Assembly: GCF_012985465.1 (NCBI RefSeq)
Contig: NZ_JAAQWN010000006.1
Location: forward strand, 186,001-250,000
Source: Pseudomonas sp. WS 5079
GTDB lineage: Bacteria > Pseudomonadota > Gammaproteobacteria > Pseudomonadales > Pseudomonadaceae
Direction: 5' to 3'
DNA: 64,000 nt
Part shown: in pieces, positions 51,238 through 60,067 of the stretch
How the letters are laid out: every line of letters starts with the position of its first letter
How positions within the stretch are numbered: position 1 is the first letter of the stretch
Position numbers and translations under genes: made by a program
Notes under the pieces: generated by a model
What the model was told of the DNA's origin: nothing
Seen by the model: the letters and a program-made list of their open reading frames with translations, nothing else
The model's database searches: none

Positions 51238-51756
51238 TTATTCCTCGCTGCGCAGCTGCAACTCCACCATTAGATCGTCGGCCAGGGTTTCCAGGGCGGC
51301 TTGCAGCGTGTCCAGCGCCAGGCTGGACGGCACGGCCAACGCAGCTTCGGCGTGAAACAACGGGTCGCTGCTCATGGGCGCCGGGCGCACGTCGGTGCTC
51401 AGGCGTTCCAGGTTGACCCCTTGCTTGCTCAACAGTGCGGTGATCTCGCGCACGATCCCCGGCCGGTCATTGCCCACCAGGGTCATCAGGATCGGCTTGC
51501 TCGCCGATGCCTGCGCGCCGCTGCTCTCGCCCACCAGCACACGGATGCCATGGGTAGACAAGTCCTCCAGGGCGCTGACCAACTCGCTGCGGTTTTCCAT
51601 CGGCAAGCTGACCCGCAGGATCCCGGCAAATTGCCCGGCCATATGAGCCATGCGACTTTCCAGCCAGTTGCCACCGCGCTCGGCAATGCAGTGGGCAACA
51701 CGTTCGACTACGCCGGGTTTGTCGGCGGCGATCACGGTGAGTACGAGATGGTCCAT
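51238..51756 (-). CDS. gcvR: Glycine cleavage system transcriptional repressor-like ACT-domain protein (GcvR family)
   Basis: 172 residues made of two ACT domains (LVLTVIAADKPGVVERVA; then LMTLVGNDRPGIVREITALL). It resembles E. coli GcvR, which binds GcvA and glycine to hold the gcv operon off. No gcv genes lie nearby. A sibling ACT family (PA-type 'glycine cleavage repressor') could be meant instead. Start ATG at 51756. It is divergent from glcB. Confidence 0.82.
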   Translation of the reverse strand: MDHLVLTVIAADKPGVVERVAHCIAERGGNWLESRMAHMAGQFAGILRVSLPMENRSELVSALEDLSTHGIRVLVGESSGAQASASKPILMTLVGNDRPGIVREITALLSKQGVNLERLSTDVRPAPMSSDPLFHAEAALAVPSSLALDTLQAALETLADDLMVELQLRSEE

Positions 51757-52236
51757 GGCAACAGCCCTCTTTTATGGATTAGCCAGTATAGGCAGATGTG
51801 CTCATGTAGGAGCCGGGAACCATCGCAGGCAAGCCAGCTTCCACGTTGATCCCATGGCCTTGAAGAAAAACAAATCGTGTACCATTTTTATATTTATCTG
51901 GAACAATCCATTGGTTTTTTGAGAACATCCCATACCCCGCTGTGACCGTACAACCAAAGTGGGTCGCTAAACGACGTATTTAGTCTAATTTTCACAACCG
52001 CAACTCATCATGTAGTATGCCTCGGCGCGCACTACATAACGTTAGGTCGATGTCTGCCCAGGCGCCGTCAGAACCCCGAACACCTCGTCAGCAAGCCTTG
52101 CGCCGTTGATTGGAACCGCCCAGCCGCCGTTGATGGCATGTACTGGTGCCTTGGGTTTGTGGTTTAAATGGCCAGAGGCTTCATTGGTAAATTGAAAAGC
52201 TGAAAAGCGAATTAGCTCCGCAGAGTGAGGCAAGCA
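51757..52236 (+). other. Upstream region of glcB
   Basis: The 480-base gcvR-glcB gap holds a REP remnant (about 51805-51845), an AT-rich stretch to about 52020, and an inverted repeat ATGTAGT/ACTACAT at 52010-52037 that could be an operator. Short minus-strand frames in it lack ribosome sites and family look. No gene seen. Confidence 0.5.
51805..51845. repeat. Degraded REP element upstream of glcB
   Basis: TGTAGGAGCCGGGAACCATC then GCAGGCAAGCCAGCTTCCAC: two overlapping inverted REP halves in the gcvR-glcB gap. Confidence 0.55.
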
Positions 52237-54414
52237 ATGACTGAACACGTTCAAGTCGGTGGCCTGCAGGTCGCCAAAGTCCTGTTCGACTTCGTGAACA
52301 ACGAAGCCATTCCCGGTACCGGCCTGACCGCCGACCAGTTCTGGGCCGGTGCCGACAAGGTCATCCACGACCTGGCACCGAAGAACAAAGCCCTACTCGC
52401 CAAACGCGACGATTTCCAAGCGCGGATCGATGCCTGGCACCAGACCCACGCCGGCCAGGCCCACGACGCGGTGGCCTACAAAGCCTTCCTGCAAGATATT
52501 GGCTACCTGCTGCCAGAAGCGGCGGATTTCCAAGCGACCACCCAAAACGTCGATGACGAAATCGCCCGCATGGCCGGCCCCCAGTTGGTCGTGCCGGTGA
52601 TGAATGCGCGGTTCGCCCTCAACGCCTCCAACGCCCGCTGGGGCTCGCTGTACGACGCGCTGTATGGCACCGATGCCATCAGCGAAGCCAACGGCGCCGA
52701 GAAAGGCCAGGGCTACAACAAGGTGCGCGGTGACAAGGTTATCGCCTTCGCCCGTGCGTTCCTCGACGAAGCCGCACCCCTCACCGCCGGCAGCCATGTC
52801 GACTCCACCGGCTACAAGATTGTCGATGGCAAGCTGATAGTCAGCCTCAAGGGCGGCAGCAACAGCGGCCTGCGCAGCGATGCCCAGTTGATCGGCTACC
52901 AGGGCGATGCCGCCCAGCCCATCGCAATCTTGTTGAAGCACAACGGCCTGCATTTCGAAATCCAGGTCGACGCCAGCACCCCGGTCGGCCAGACCGACGC
53001 CGCCGGCGTCAAAGACATCCTGATGGAAGCCGCGCTGACCACCATCATGGACTGCGAAGACTCGGTGGCCGCCGTCGATGCCGATGACAAAGTGGTGATC
53101 TACCGCAACTGGCTCGGCCTGATGAAGGGCGACCTGACCGAAGAAGTGGCCAAGGGCGGCAAGACCTTCACCCGTACCATGAACGCCGACCGCACCTACA
53201 CCGGTGTCGATGGCAACGCGGTGACCTTGCATGGTCGCTCGCTGCTGTTCGTGCGTAACGTTGGCCACCTGATGACCATCAACGCGATCCTCGATGCCCA
53301 GGGCAATGAAGTGCCCGAAGGCATCCTCGACGGCCTGATCACCAGCCTGGCCGCGATCCACAGCCTCAATGGCAACAACAGCCGCAAGAACAGCCGCACC
53401 GGCTCGGTGTACATCGTCAAGCCGAAAATGCACGGCCCGGAAGAAGCGGCGTTCACCAACGAGCTGTTCGGGCGCATCGAAGACGTGCTGAACCTGCCGC
53501 GCAACACCCTGAAAGTCGGGATCATGGACGAGGAGCGCCGCACCACGGTCAACCTCAAGGCCTGTATCAAGGCGGCCAGCGAGCGCGTGGTGTTTATCAA
53601 CACCGGCTTCCTCGACCGTACCGGCGACGAAATCCACACCTCCATGGAAGCTGGCGCGATGGTGCGCAAGGCCGCGATGAAGGCCGAAAAGTGGATCGGC
53701 GCCTACGAAAACTGGAACGTCGATATCGGCTTGAGCACCGGCCTGCAGGGCCGTGCGCAGATCGGTAAAGGCATGTGGGCCATGCCCGACCTGATGGCCG
53801 CGATGCTCGAGCAGAAGATCGCGCACCCGCTGGCGGGCGCCAACACTGCGTGGGTACCGTCGCCGACCGCCGCTGCGCTGCACGCGCTGCATTATCACAA
53901 GGTCGACGTCTTTGCCCGCCAGGCCGAACTGGCCAAGCGCGAACGCGCTTCGGTGGACGATATCCTCACCATCCCCCTGGCGCAGAATACCGACTGGTCC
54001 GAGGAAGAAATCCGCAACGAACTGGACAACAACGCCCAGGGCATCCTCGGTTATGTGGTGCGCTGGATCGACCAGGGCGTGGGTTGCTCGAAAGTGCCGG
54101 ACATCAACGATGTAGGCCTGATGGAAGACCGCGCCACCCTGCGTATCTCCAGCCAGCACATCGCCAACTGGTTGCGCCATGGCGTGGTCAGCCAGGCCCA
54201 GGTCATGGAAAGCCTCAAGCGCATGGCGCCGGTAGTGGATCGGCAGAACGCCGGGGATGCGCTGTACCGTCCGCTGGCCCCGGACTTCGACAGCAATATC
54301 GCGTTCCAGGCCGCGGTGGAGTTGGTGATTGAAGGGACCCAGCAGCCCAATGGTTATACCGAGCCGGTGTTGCATCGTCGGCGGCGGGAGTTCAAGGCCA
54401 GGAATGGTTTGTAA
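52237..54414 (+). CDS. glcB: Malate synthase G
   Basis: Condenses glyoxylate with acetyl-CoA to malate, glyoxylate shunt. 725 residues, the monomeric G isoform. Begins MTEHVQVGGLQVAKVLFDFV; MDCEDSVAAVDADDK, HGRSLLFVRNVGHLM, GIMDEERRTTVNLKACI and TGFLDRTGDEIHT are typical active-site segments. The ATG at 52237 follows GTGAGGCAAGCA. The gene has its own long upstream region and a terminator, so it is monocistronic. Confidence 0.97.
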   Translation: MTEHVQVGGLQVAKVLFDFVNNEAIPGTGLTADQFWAGADKVIHDLAPKNKALLAKRDDFQARIDAWHQTHAGQAHDAVAYKAFLQDIGYLLPEAADFQATTQNVDDEIARMAGPQLVVPVMNARFALNASNARWGSLYDALYGTDAISEANGAEKGQGYNKVRGDKVIAFARAFLDEAAPLTAGSHVDSTGYKIVDGKLIVSLKGGSNSGLRSDAQLIGYQGDAAQPIAILLKHNGLHFEIQVDASTPVGQTDAAGVKDILMEAALTTIMDCEDSVAAVDADDKVVIYRNWLGLMKGDLTEEVAKGGKTFTRTMNADRTYTGVDGNAVTLHGRSLLFVRNVGHLMTINAILDAQGNEVPEGILDGLITSLAAIHSLNGNNSRKNSRTGSVYIVKPKMHGPEEAAFTNELFGRIEDVLNLPRNTLKVGIMDEERRTTVNLKACIKAASERVVFINTGFLDRTGDEIHTSMEAGAMVRKAAMKAEKWIGAYENWNVDIGLSTGLQGRAQIGKGMWAMPDLMAAMLEQKIAHPLAGANTAWVPSPTAAALHALHYHKVDVFARQAELAKRERASVDDILTIPLAQNTDWSEEEIRNELDNNAQGILGYVVRWIDQGVGCSKVPDINDVGLMEDRATLRISSQHIANWLRHGVVSQAQVMESLKRMAPVVDRQNAGDALYRPLAPDFDSNIAFQAAVELVIEGTQQPNGYTEPVLHRRRREFKARNGL

Positions 54415-54428
54415 CGGGTCACTGAAAT

Positions 54429-54462
54429 GAAAAAGCCCTGGTCATATGGCCGGGGCTTTTTA
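54429..54462 (+). terminator. Terminator of glcB
   Basis: AAAAAGCCC and GGGCTTTTT flank TGGTCATATGGCCG; the poly-A/poly-T symmetry could also stop the convergent gene. Confidence 0.85.
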
Positions 54463-54480
54463 TAGGCCGTGTAGCAAGAC

Positions 54481-54870
54481 TTAACTGACAATAATGACGT
54501 AGGTACCCGAAATTACGGCCTGCGAGCCAGCCCCAGAACCCGTTCCATCAACTGTAACGCCGGTCAACGTGCCCGAATGCACATTACCGACCACTTTCAC
54601 CTGGATAGTGCCTCCAACCGAGTGAGTAAATGTGCGTCCAGCAGGATCCAGATAATCTATTTGAAATTGCGTATGCGGCAACGTATGAGTCCCCTGCCCC
54701 AGGGTCTGGCCGTAGTTAATTCCCAGGTGCGTAGTATCACTGGTCGCGACCAGCAGCACCCCAGATGACGAGCCAGAAAATTGATTCGGATAAAAAAGGT
54801 TATCGTGTCCATTTACACGCGCCGAGATATTCGCTTCGACTGTTGTGGTGCCATTACATGCATTACTCAT
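54481..54870 (-). CDS. Hypothetical protein, 129 residues, beta-rich
   Basis: I do not recognise it. The sequence is rich in G, S, T and V and poor in charged residues (MSNACNGTTTVEANISARVN at the start, GTIQVKVVGNVHSGTLTGV later), suggesting an all-beta fold such as a lectin or jelly-roll. No signal peptide. AGGAG seven bases before the ATG supports translation. It converges with glcB and is AT-richer than its neighbours, so it may be acquired. No partner gene is evident. Confidence 0.7.
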   Translation of the reverse strand: MSNACNGTTTVEANISARVNGHDNLFYPNQFSGSSSGVLLVATSDTTHLGINYGQTLGQGTHTLPHTQFQIDYLDPAGRTFTHSVGGTIQVKVVGNVHSGTLTGVTVDGTGSGAGSQAVISGTYVIIVS

Positions 54871-54998
54871 GGTGAACTCCTGTTCGCTTCATTAGTTGGG
54901 GCGCCGGTCCCAAACCAGCACCCTCTCAACGATTAAACAGGCCCCCCTCAAACACCCGATACTGTGAAATCTGACAGTGCCGACCAACGGTCCCTCGG

Positions 54999-55445
54999 CT
55001 ACGGAGCCATCCCCAACTCGCGCTTGACCATCTTCGCCAACTTCACGCTATCAATCGGCTTGAGCAAAAAGTCCACCACACTCAAATGCATCGCATCAAT
55101 AACATCCGGCGCCTCGGCATCCCCCGACATGATGATGATCGGTAACGCCGCGCGGGTGGAGCCGCGCACTTTTCGGATCAACTCCAGGCCATTGCTGGGC
55201 GCCATGCGCAGATCCGTGATCAACAACCCGATGGAGGTACTGGAATTGAGCAGTTGCCATGCCGCCTCGCCACTGTCCGCCGTCATGCAGCGAATGCCAT
55301 CGAGCCCGAGAATTTCCGCCAGCAGTTCACGGGCGTCTTTATCGTCATCGACGATCAGCACCCGTTGCGGCGGTAGATCAGGCTCCAGCATCACGGCGCT
55401 CAGCGCCTCGCGCTCGGCATCACTCAAAATATCTTGGTCGGGCAT
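54999..55445 (-). CDS. Single-domain response regulator
   Basis: 148 residues: a short N-terminal tail, then one receiver domain with acidic VLIVDDDKDA, the phospho-acceptor aspartate in LLITDLRMAP and the lysine in FLLKPID. No output domain, so it acts on a partner protein or within a phosphorelay. No histidine kinase lies beside it. ATG at 55445 (MPDQDILSD); a longer frame has no ribosome site. Confidence 0.9.
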   Translation of the reverse strand: MPDQDILSDAEREALSAVMLEPDLPPQRVLIVDDDKDARELLAEILGLDGIRCMTADSGEAAWQLLNSSTSIGLLITDLRMAPSNGLELIRKVRGSTRAALPIIIMSGDAEAPDVIDAMHLSVVDFLLKPIDSVKLAKMVKRELGMAP

Positions 55446-55653
55446 AGATTTCTCGGCAGTTTCTCTCAATCTCCCAGCACAGAAGTCAGACATCGCCGGA
55501 AGGGCGAACAATGTGCACTTCGTCGGATAGATTTCCTAGTGGGAGATCTACGGGGTTTGGACCATATTCATGTAAGGTTTTTCCCTAGTCATTGAAGGCC
55601 GGATAGCTACCTAGACTTACGTCCAATGGGCACCCGCCGCGTGGGGGTCGACC

Positions 55654-57615
55654 ATGAGGGACGATAACGACAAAAAAACTGCGGTCATGGTTATGAGTAA
55701 AGCTGATGCTTTCACCCAGGCAGGGAAAACTGCGGTGTTGCAGAACATTCACGGCACCCTGCAATTCCTGCAACGCTTCCCGCCGTTCAACCAAATGGAA
55801 AACGCCCACCTGGCGTTTCTGGTGGAACAGTGCCAATTGCGCTTCTATGGCCCCGGCGAGAGCATTCTCAAGCCTTCGGCAGGCCCCGTGGAGCACTTCT
55901 ACATCGTCAAGCAAGGGCGTGTGGTGGGCGAGCGGCCGGATTCGGCGCAAACCACCTTCGAAATCACCACCGGCGAATGCTTCCCCCTGGCCGCGCTGCT
56001 GGGGGAGCGGGCGACCCGCACCGAGCACAAGGCCGCCGAAGATACCTTCTGCCTGCAATTGAACAAGCCGGCCTTTATCAAGCTGTTTGCCCTGTCCAGC
56101 CCGTTCCGTGATTTTGCCTTGCGCGGGGTCAGCAGCCTGTTGGACCAGGTCAACCAGCAGGTGCAGCAAAAGGCCGTGGAAACCCTCGGTACCCAATACT
56201 CGTTGAACACCCGCTTGGGCGAGTTGGCCATGCGCCACCCGGTGACGTGCAGCCCGCTGACGCCGCTGCGCGAGGCGGTCACGCTGATGCACGAGCAGCA
56301 GGTCGGCAGCATCGTGGTGGTCGATGAACACAAGGCGCCCCTGGGGATCTTCACCCTGCGCGACCTGCGCCAGGTGGTCGCCGATGGCACCAGCGACTTC
56401 AGCCAGGCCATCGAACAGCACATGACCCAGGCGCCGTTTTTCCTCAGCCCGGATCACAGCGCATTTGATGCCGCGATTGCCATGACCGAACGGCATATCG
56501 CCCACGTGTGCCTGGTCAAGGATCGGCGCCTGTGTGGCGTGGTGTCCGAGCGCGATCTGTTTTCCCTGCAACGGGTCGACCTGGTGCACCTGGCGCGTAC
56601 CATCCGCAACGCGCCCCGGGTCGACAACCTGGTGGCGATCCGTGGCGAAATCGGCCAGTTGGTCGAACGCATGCTGGCCCATGGCGCGTCCTCGACCCAG
56701 ATCACCCATATCATCACCCTGCTCAACGACCACACGGTGTGCCGGGTCATCGAGCTGAGCATCGCCGACAAGGGCGACCCCGGCGTGCCGTTCAGTTGGC
56801 TGTGTTTCGGCAGCGAAGGCCGCCGCGAGCAGACGCTGCACACCGACCAGGACAACGGCATTCTGTTCGACGCCCGTGACGCAGCCCATGCGGCCGAGAT
56901 TCGCGGCCTGCTGTTGCCGCTGGCGCAGCAGATCAACCAGAGCCTGGCGCTGTGCGGCTTTACCCTGTGCAAGGGCAATATCATGGCCGGCAACCCCGAA
57001 CTGTGCCTGTCCCGCGCCGAGTGGGCCCGGCGTTTTGCTGCGTTTATCCGCGAGGCGACGCCGGAAAACCTGCTCAAATCCAGCATCTACTTCGACCTGC
57101 GGGTGGTGTGGGGCGATGAACAGGGTTGCGAGCAACTGCGCCAGGGCATTCTTGACCAGGTCGCGGACAATCGCCTGTTCCAGCGGATGATGGCCGAGAA
57201 CGCCTTGCGCCAGCGCCCGCCGGTGGGGCGCTTCCGTGACTTCGTGCTGACGCGCAAGGGCTCGGACAAGGCCACCCTGGACCTCAAGGTGCAGGGTTTG
57301 ACGCCCTTCGTCGATGGCGCACGCCTGTTGGCCCTGGCTAACGGGATCGCAGCCAACAACACCCTGGAGCGTTTACGCCAACTGGTGGAGCACGAGGTGA
57401 TCGAACGCCTGGACGGCGCGGCCTATGAAGAGGCCTACCACTTTATCCAGCAAACCCGCATGCAGCAGCACCAGTTGCAGACCCGCGAGAACCAGCCGTA
57501 CTCCAACCGGGTCGACCCCGACAGCCTCAACCATCTGGACCGGCGCATCCTGCGTGAATCCCTGCGCCAGGCCCAGCGCCTGCAAAGCAGCCTGGCCCTG
57601 AGGTATCAACTGTGA
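55654..57615 (+). CDS. cNMP-binding/CBS/DUF294 nucleotidyltransferase-like protein
   Basis: 653 residues. An N-terminal cyclic-nucleotide-binding-like domain (about 38-150), two CBS motifs (about 190-310), and a DUF294 nucleotidyltransferase core with the GSEGRREQTLHTDQD motif at about 385-400, followed by a helical C-terminal domain. This resembles GlnD/GlnE-type nucleotidyl transferases and is soluble. Its partner exonuclease gene overlaps it by four bases. In other proteobacteria the pair occurs near acetate/solute transport genes. The substrate is unknown. A GGGGG site precedes the ATG. Confidence 0.88.
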   Translation: MRDDNDKKTAVMVMSKADAFTQAGKTAVLQNIHGTLQFLQRFPPFNQMENAHLAFLVEQCQLRFYGPGESILKPSAGPVEHFYIVKQGRVVGERPDSAQTTFEITTGECFPLAALLGERATRTEHKAAEDTFCLQLNKPAFIKLFALSSPFRDFALRGVSSLLDQVNQQVQQKAVETLGTQYSLNTRLGELAMRHPVTCSPLTPLREAVTLMHEQQVGSIVVVDEHKAPLGIFTLRDLRQVVADGTSDFSQAIEQHMTQAPFFLSPDHSAFDAAIAMTERHIAHVCLVKDRRLCGVVSERDLFSLQRVDLVHLARTIRNAPRVDNLVAIRGEIGQLVERMLAHGASSTQITHIITLLNDHTVCRVIELSIADKGDPGVPFSWLCFGSEGRREQTLHTDQDNGILFDARDAAHAAEIRGLLLPLAQQINQSLALCGFTLCKGNIMAGNPELCLSRAEWARRFAAFIREATPENLLKSSIYFDLRVVWGDEQGCEQLRQGILDQVADNRLFQRMMAENALRQRPPVGRFRDFVLTRKGSDKATLDLKVQGLTPFVDGARLLALANGIAANNTLERLRQLVEHEVIERLDGAAYEEAYHFIQQTRMQQHQLQTRENQPYSNRVDPDSLNHLDRRILRESLRQAQRLQSSLALRYQL

Positions 57616-58319
57616 GCCTGTTCAGTTGGCTGCGCCCTGCGCGGCCGGGCCTGGATGCCGGTCAACAGGCGCGCCTGCAACACCTGGCTGCCCCCAAGGC
57701 GCTCGGCGAACACAGCTTGCGCGAGCAGCGCTGGGTCGTCCTCGACCTGGAAACCAGCGGCCTGAACCTCAATCGTGACCTGGTGCTGTCGATTGGCGCG
57801 GTGGTCATTGAAGACGGTGCCATCGACTTTTCCCAGCAGTTCGAACGCACCCTGCTACGGGCTCAAACCAAACTCAGCCCCAGCGTACTGATCCACGGCC
57901 TCGGCCCCAGTGCGATCGCCGCCGGTTGCGATCCGGCCGAGGCGTTGCTGGACTTCATGGATTTTGTCGGCGACAGCCCGCTGCTGGCGTTCCATGCCCC
58001 GTTCGACCAACACATGCTTGGGCGCGCGCTCAAGGACAGCCTGGGGTACCGCCTGGCTCATCCATTCCTCGACGTGGCGGACCTGGCGCCGCTGCTGTGC
58101 CCGCAGGCGCATATTCGCGAAGCGGGCCTGGATGACTGGGTCGGCCATTTCAACCTGCAAGTCGGCGAACGCCATCACGCCAGCGCCGACGCCCTGGCCA
58201 CCGCTGAATTGATGTTGATTCTGTTCAGCCGCGCCCGCCAGCAGGGGCTGGACAGCCCGGCGGCACTGCAACAGCGCCTGAGCCAATGGAAACGCCGCAA
58301 GCAGGCCCCCTCCCTATAG
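57612..58319 (+). CDS. DnaQ-like 3'-5' exonuclease
   Basis: 235 residues of the DEDDh exonuclease family: VVLDLETSGLN (DxE), HAPFDQHML and the final HHASADALAT with its histidine and aspartate. Likely cytoplasmic. A GTG start at 57612 overlaps the upstream stop (GTGA). It pairs with the DUF294 protein; together they are often fused or adjacent in other genomes. Substrate (DNA, RNA or a nucleotide) not readable. Confidence 0.88.
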   Translation: MSLFSWLRPARPGLDAGQQARLQHLAAPKALGEHSLREQRWVVLDLETSGLNLNRDLVLSIGAVVIEDGAIDFSQQFERTLLRAQTKLSPSVLIHGLGPSAIAAGCDPAEALLDFMDFVGDSPLLAFHAPFDQHMLGRALKDSLGYRLAHPFLDVADLAPLLCPQAHIREAGLDDWVGHFNLQVGERHHASADALATAELMLILFSRARQQGLDSPAALQQRLSQWKRRKQAPSL

Positions 58320-58373
58320 GAAGCATCACCCGACCAACGCCAATTGCACCCATCCGCTGCCTCTGCCACAATC

Positions 58374-58392
58374 GCGAATAATTCTCGTTAGT
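58374..58392. promoter_or_regulatory. Possible Fur box upstream of the FecI-type sigma gene
   Basis: GCGAATAATTCTCGTTAGT agrees with the 19-base Fur consensus at about 11 positions and lies 25 bases before the sigma factor start. The layout is common for iron-starvation sigma genes. Confidence 0.45.
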
Positions 58393-58416
58393 TTAAACAT
58401 CTCGATTGGTGATGCC

Positions 58417-58935
58417 TTGTCGTCAGCCCAAAGTCCCCACAGTGAGCTTGTTGGCACGTTGTACCGTGACCATCGCGGCTGGCTGCTGGCATGGCTGCGG
58501 CGCAACGTGGCCTGCCCCAGTCGGGCCGAAGACCTCAGCCAGGACACCTTCATGCGCCTGCTGGGCCGTGAAGAACTGCGCGAACCCCGCGAGCCCCGGG
58601 CGTTCCTGGTGGCCATCGCCAAGGGCCTGTTGTTCGACTATTTCCGCCGCGCCGCGCTGGAACAGGCCTACCTCAGCGAACTGATGCTGCTTCCGGAAAG
58701 CGAACACCCGTCCCCAGAAGAACAGCACCTGATCCTCGAAGACCTCAAGGCCATCGACCGCCTGCTCGGCAAACTCTCCAGCAAGGCCCGCGCCGCCTTC
58801 CTCTATAACCGTCTCGATGGCCTGGGCCACGCCGAAATCGCCCAGCGCCTGGGGGTTTCCGTGCCACGGGTGCGCCAGTACCTGGCCCAGGGTATTCGCC
58901 AGTGCTACATCGCGCTGTATGGCGAGCCGCTGTGA
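58417..58935 (+). CDS. FecI-family ECF sigma factor
   Basis: 172 residues with sigma region 2 (LYRDHRGWLLAWLRRNV, EDLSQDTFMRLL) and region 4 (LGHAEIAQRLGVSVPRVRQYL). It would direct transcription of the TonB-receptor gene when FecR is signalled. The start is a TTG at 58417, preceded by GGTGATGCC; the true start is uncertain because no classical site is close. It overlaps fecR by four bases. Confidence 0.9.
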   Translation: MSSAQSPHSELVGTLYRDHRGWLLAWLRRNVACPSRAEDLSQDTFMRLLGREELREPREPRAFLVAIAKGLLFDYFRRAALEQAYLSELMLLPESEHPSPEEQHLILEDLKAIDRLLGKLSSKARAAFLYNRLDGLGHAEIAQRLGVSVPRVRQYLAQGIRQCYIALYGEPL

Positions 58936-59927
58936 CTCAGATCAGTTCCAAACCGGTTTCGGCACGAGTGCTGGATGCTGCGATAGCCTGGCAACTGTCC
59001 CTGGATTCCGGGAATCGCAGCGCCGTAGAGCAGGAAGAATTCAATAAGTGGCTGGCCAGCAGCGATGAACATGCCCGTGCCTGGCGCCAACTGGGCATGC
59101 TCGACCAGCGCTTCAGTGTGGCCAGCGGCCCGGCGCGGGCGGCGTTGCTGCAATCGCGCGAAAGTATCCGCCGCCGGGTGCGCAAGCTCGGCAGTGGCCT
59201 GGCCAGTGTGGTGCTGATCTGCGGCCTGGCGCTGTTCGCCGGCCAGCGCTACGCGCCCCTCGACTATTGGCTGGCCGACCAACGCACCGCCACCGGCGAA
59301 CAACGCACCCTGAAACTGGCCGATGGCACGCTGATCAACCTCAATACCCACAGCGCCATTGATGTGCGCTTTGACGAAAAGCGCCGGGTGATTGTGTTGC
59401 AGGACGGCGAGATTCTCGTAGAGACCGGCCATAACGACGCGCGCCCCTTTTTCGTCCAGACCCGCGACGGCAGCCTGCGCGCCCTGGGTACGCGGTTTAT
59501 CGTCAAGCGCGAGGACGACGGAACGCGGCTCAGCGTGTTGCAGTCGGCCGTCGCGGCGCAGCCCGAGGCGGTACAGCAGGAGCAGGTGTTCAAGGAAGGC
59601 CAGCAGGTGCTGATGCGCCATGACGGCCTTGGCCCGTTGCTAGCCGTCAGCCCCGGCACCGACGCCTGGACCCGCGGCATGCTGGTGGTCGACAACGCGC
59701 GGCTGGCGGATGTGGTCGAGGAACTGTCGCGCTATCGCACCGGCTACCTGGGCGTGGACAAAAACGTCGCCGACCTGCGCATCACCGGCAGCTTCCCGCT
59801 GCACGACACCGACCTGGCCTTGAATGCCCTGCTGCCGACTTTGCCGGTGCAGATCCAGCAGCGTACGCCATGGTGGGTAAACGTGGCCGCCGGGCCCGCG
59901 CCAGGCGGCTCTGCTAGTAACAACTGA
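58932..59927 (+). CDS. FecR-type anti-sigma / sigma regulator
   Basis: 331 residues: N-terminal cytoplasmic sigma-binding region (DUF4880-type, AIAWQLSLDSGN.. EFNKWLASSDEHARAW), one transmembrane span (about 87-104), and a periplasmic FecR domain (TLKLADGTLINLNTHSAID; later a secretin/TonB-like C-terminal part). It relays binding of a ligand at the outer-membrane receptor to the sigma factor. GTG start overlapping the sigma stop. Confidence 0.9.
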   Translation: MTQISSKPVSARVLDAAIAWQLSLDSGNRSAVEQEEFNKWLASSDEHARAWRQLGMLDQRFSVASGPARAALLQSRESIRRRVRKLGSGLASVVLICGLALFAGQRYAPLDYWLADQRTATGEQRTLKLADGTLINLNTHSAIDVRFDEKRRVIVLQDGEILVETGHNDARPFFVQTRDGSLRALGTRFIVKREDDGTRLSVLQSAVAAQPEAVQQEQVFKEGQQVLMRHDGLGPLLAVSPGTDAWTRGMLVVDNARLADVVEELSRYRTGYLGVDKNVADLRITGSFPLHDTDLALNALLPTLPVQIQQRTPWWVNVAAGPAPGGSASNN

Positions 59928-60067
59928 ATAAAGACAATTTCGAAAAAGTCCAAAAAACTGTCATTTTTCACAGGTTATGAACACTACCTTTTGCCATCCA
60001 ATAAGCCTTCGCTTTGCCGGCAACCCGCTGGCTAAAGCGTTTCTGTTAGGCCAACGAGGATGGACCC

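Noticed and set aside
52393..54375. A 660-codon minus-strand frame opposite glcB
   Set aside because: Antisense shadow of a strongly coding gene.
59942..59962. FecI-type promoter upstream of the fusion gene
   Set aside because: GAAAA and CTGTC are present but only 11 bases apart, too close for a -35/-10 pair.
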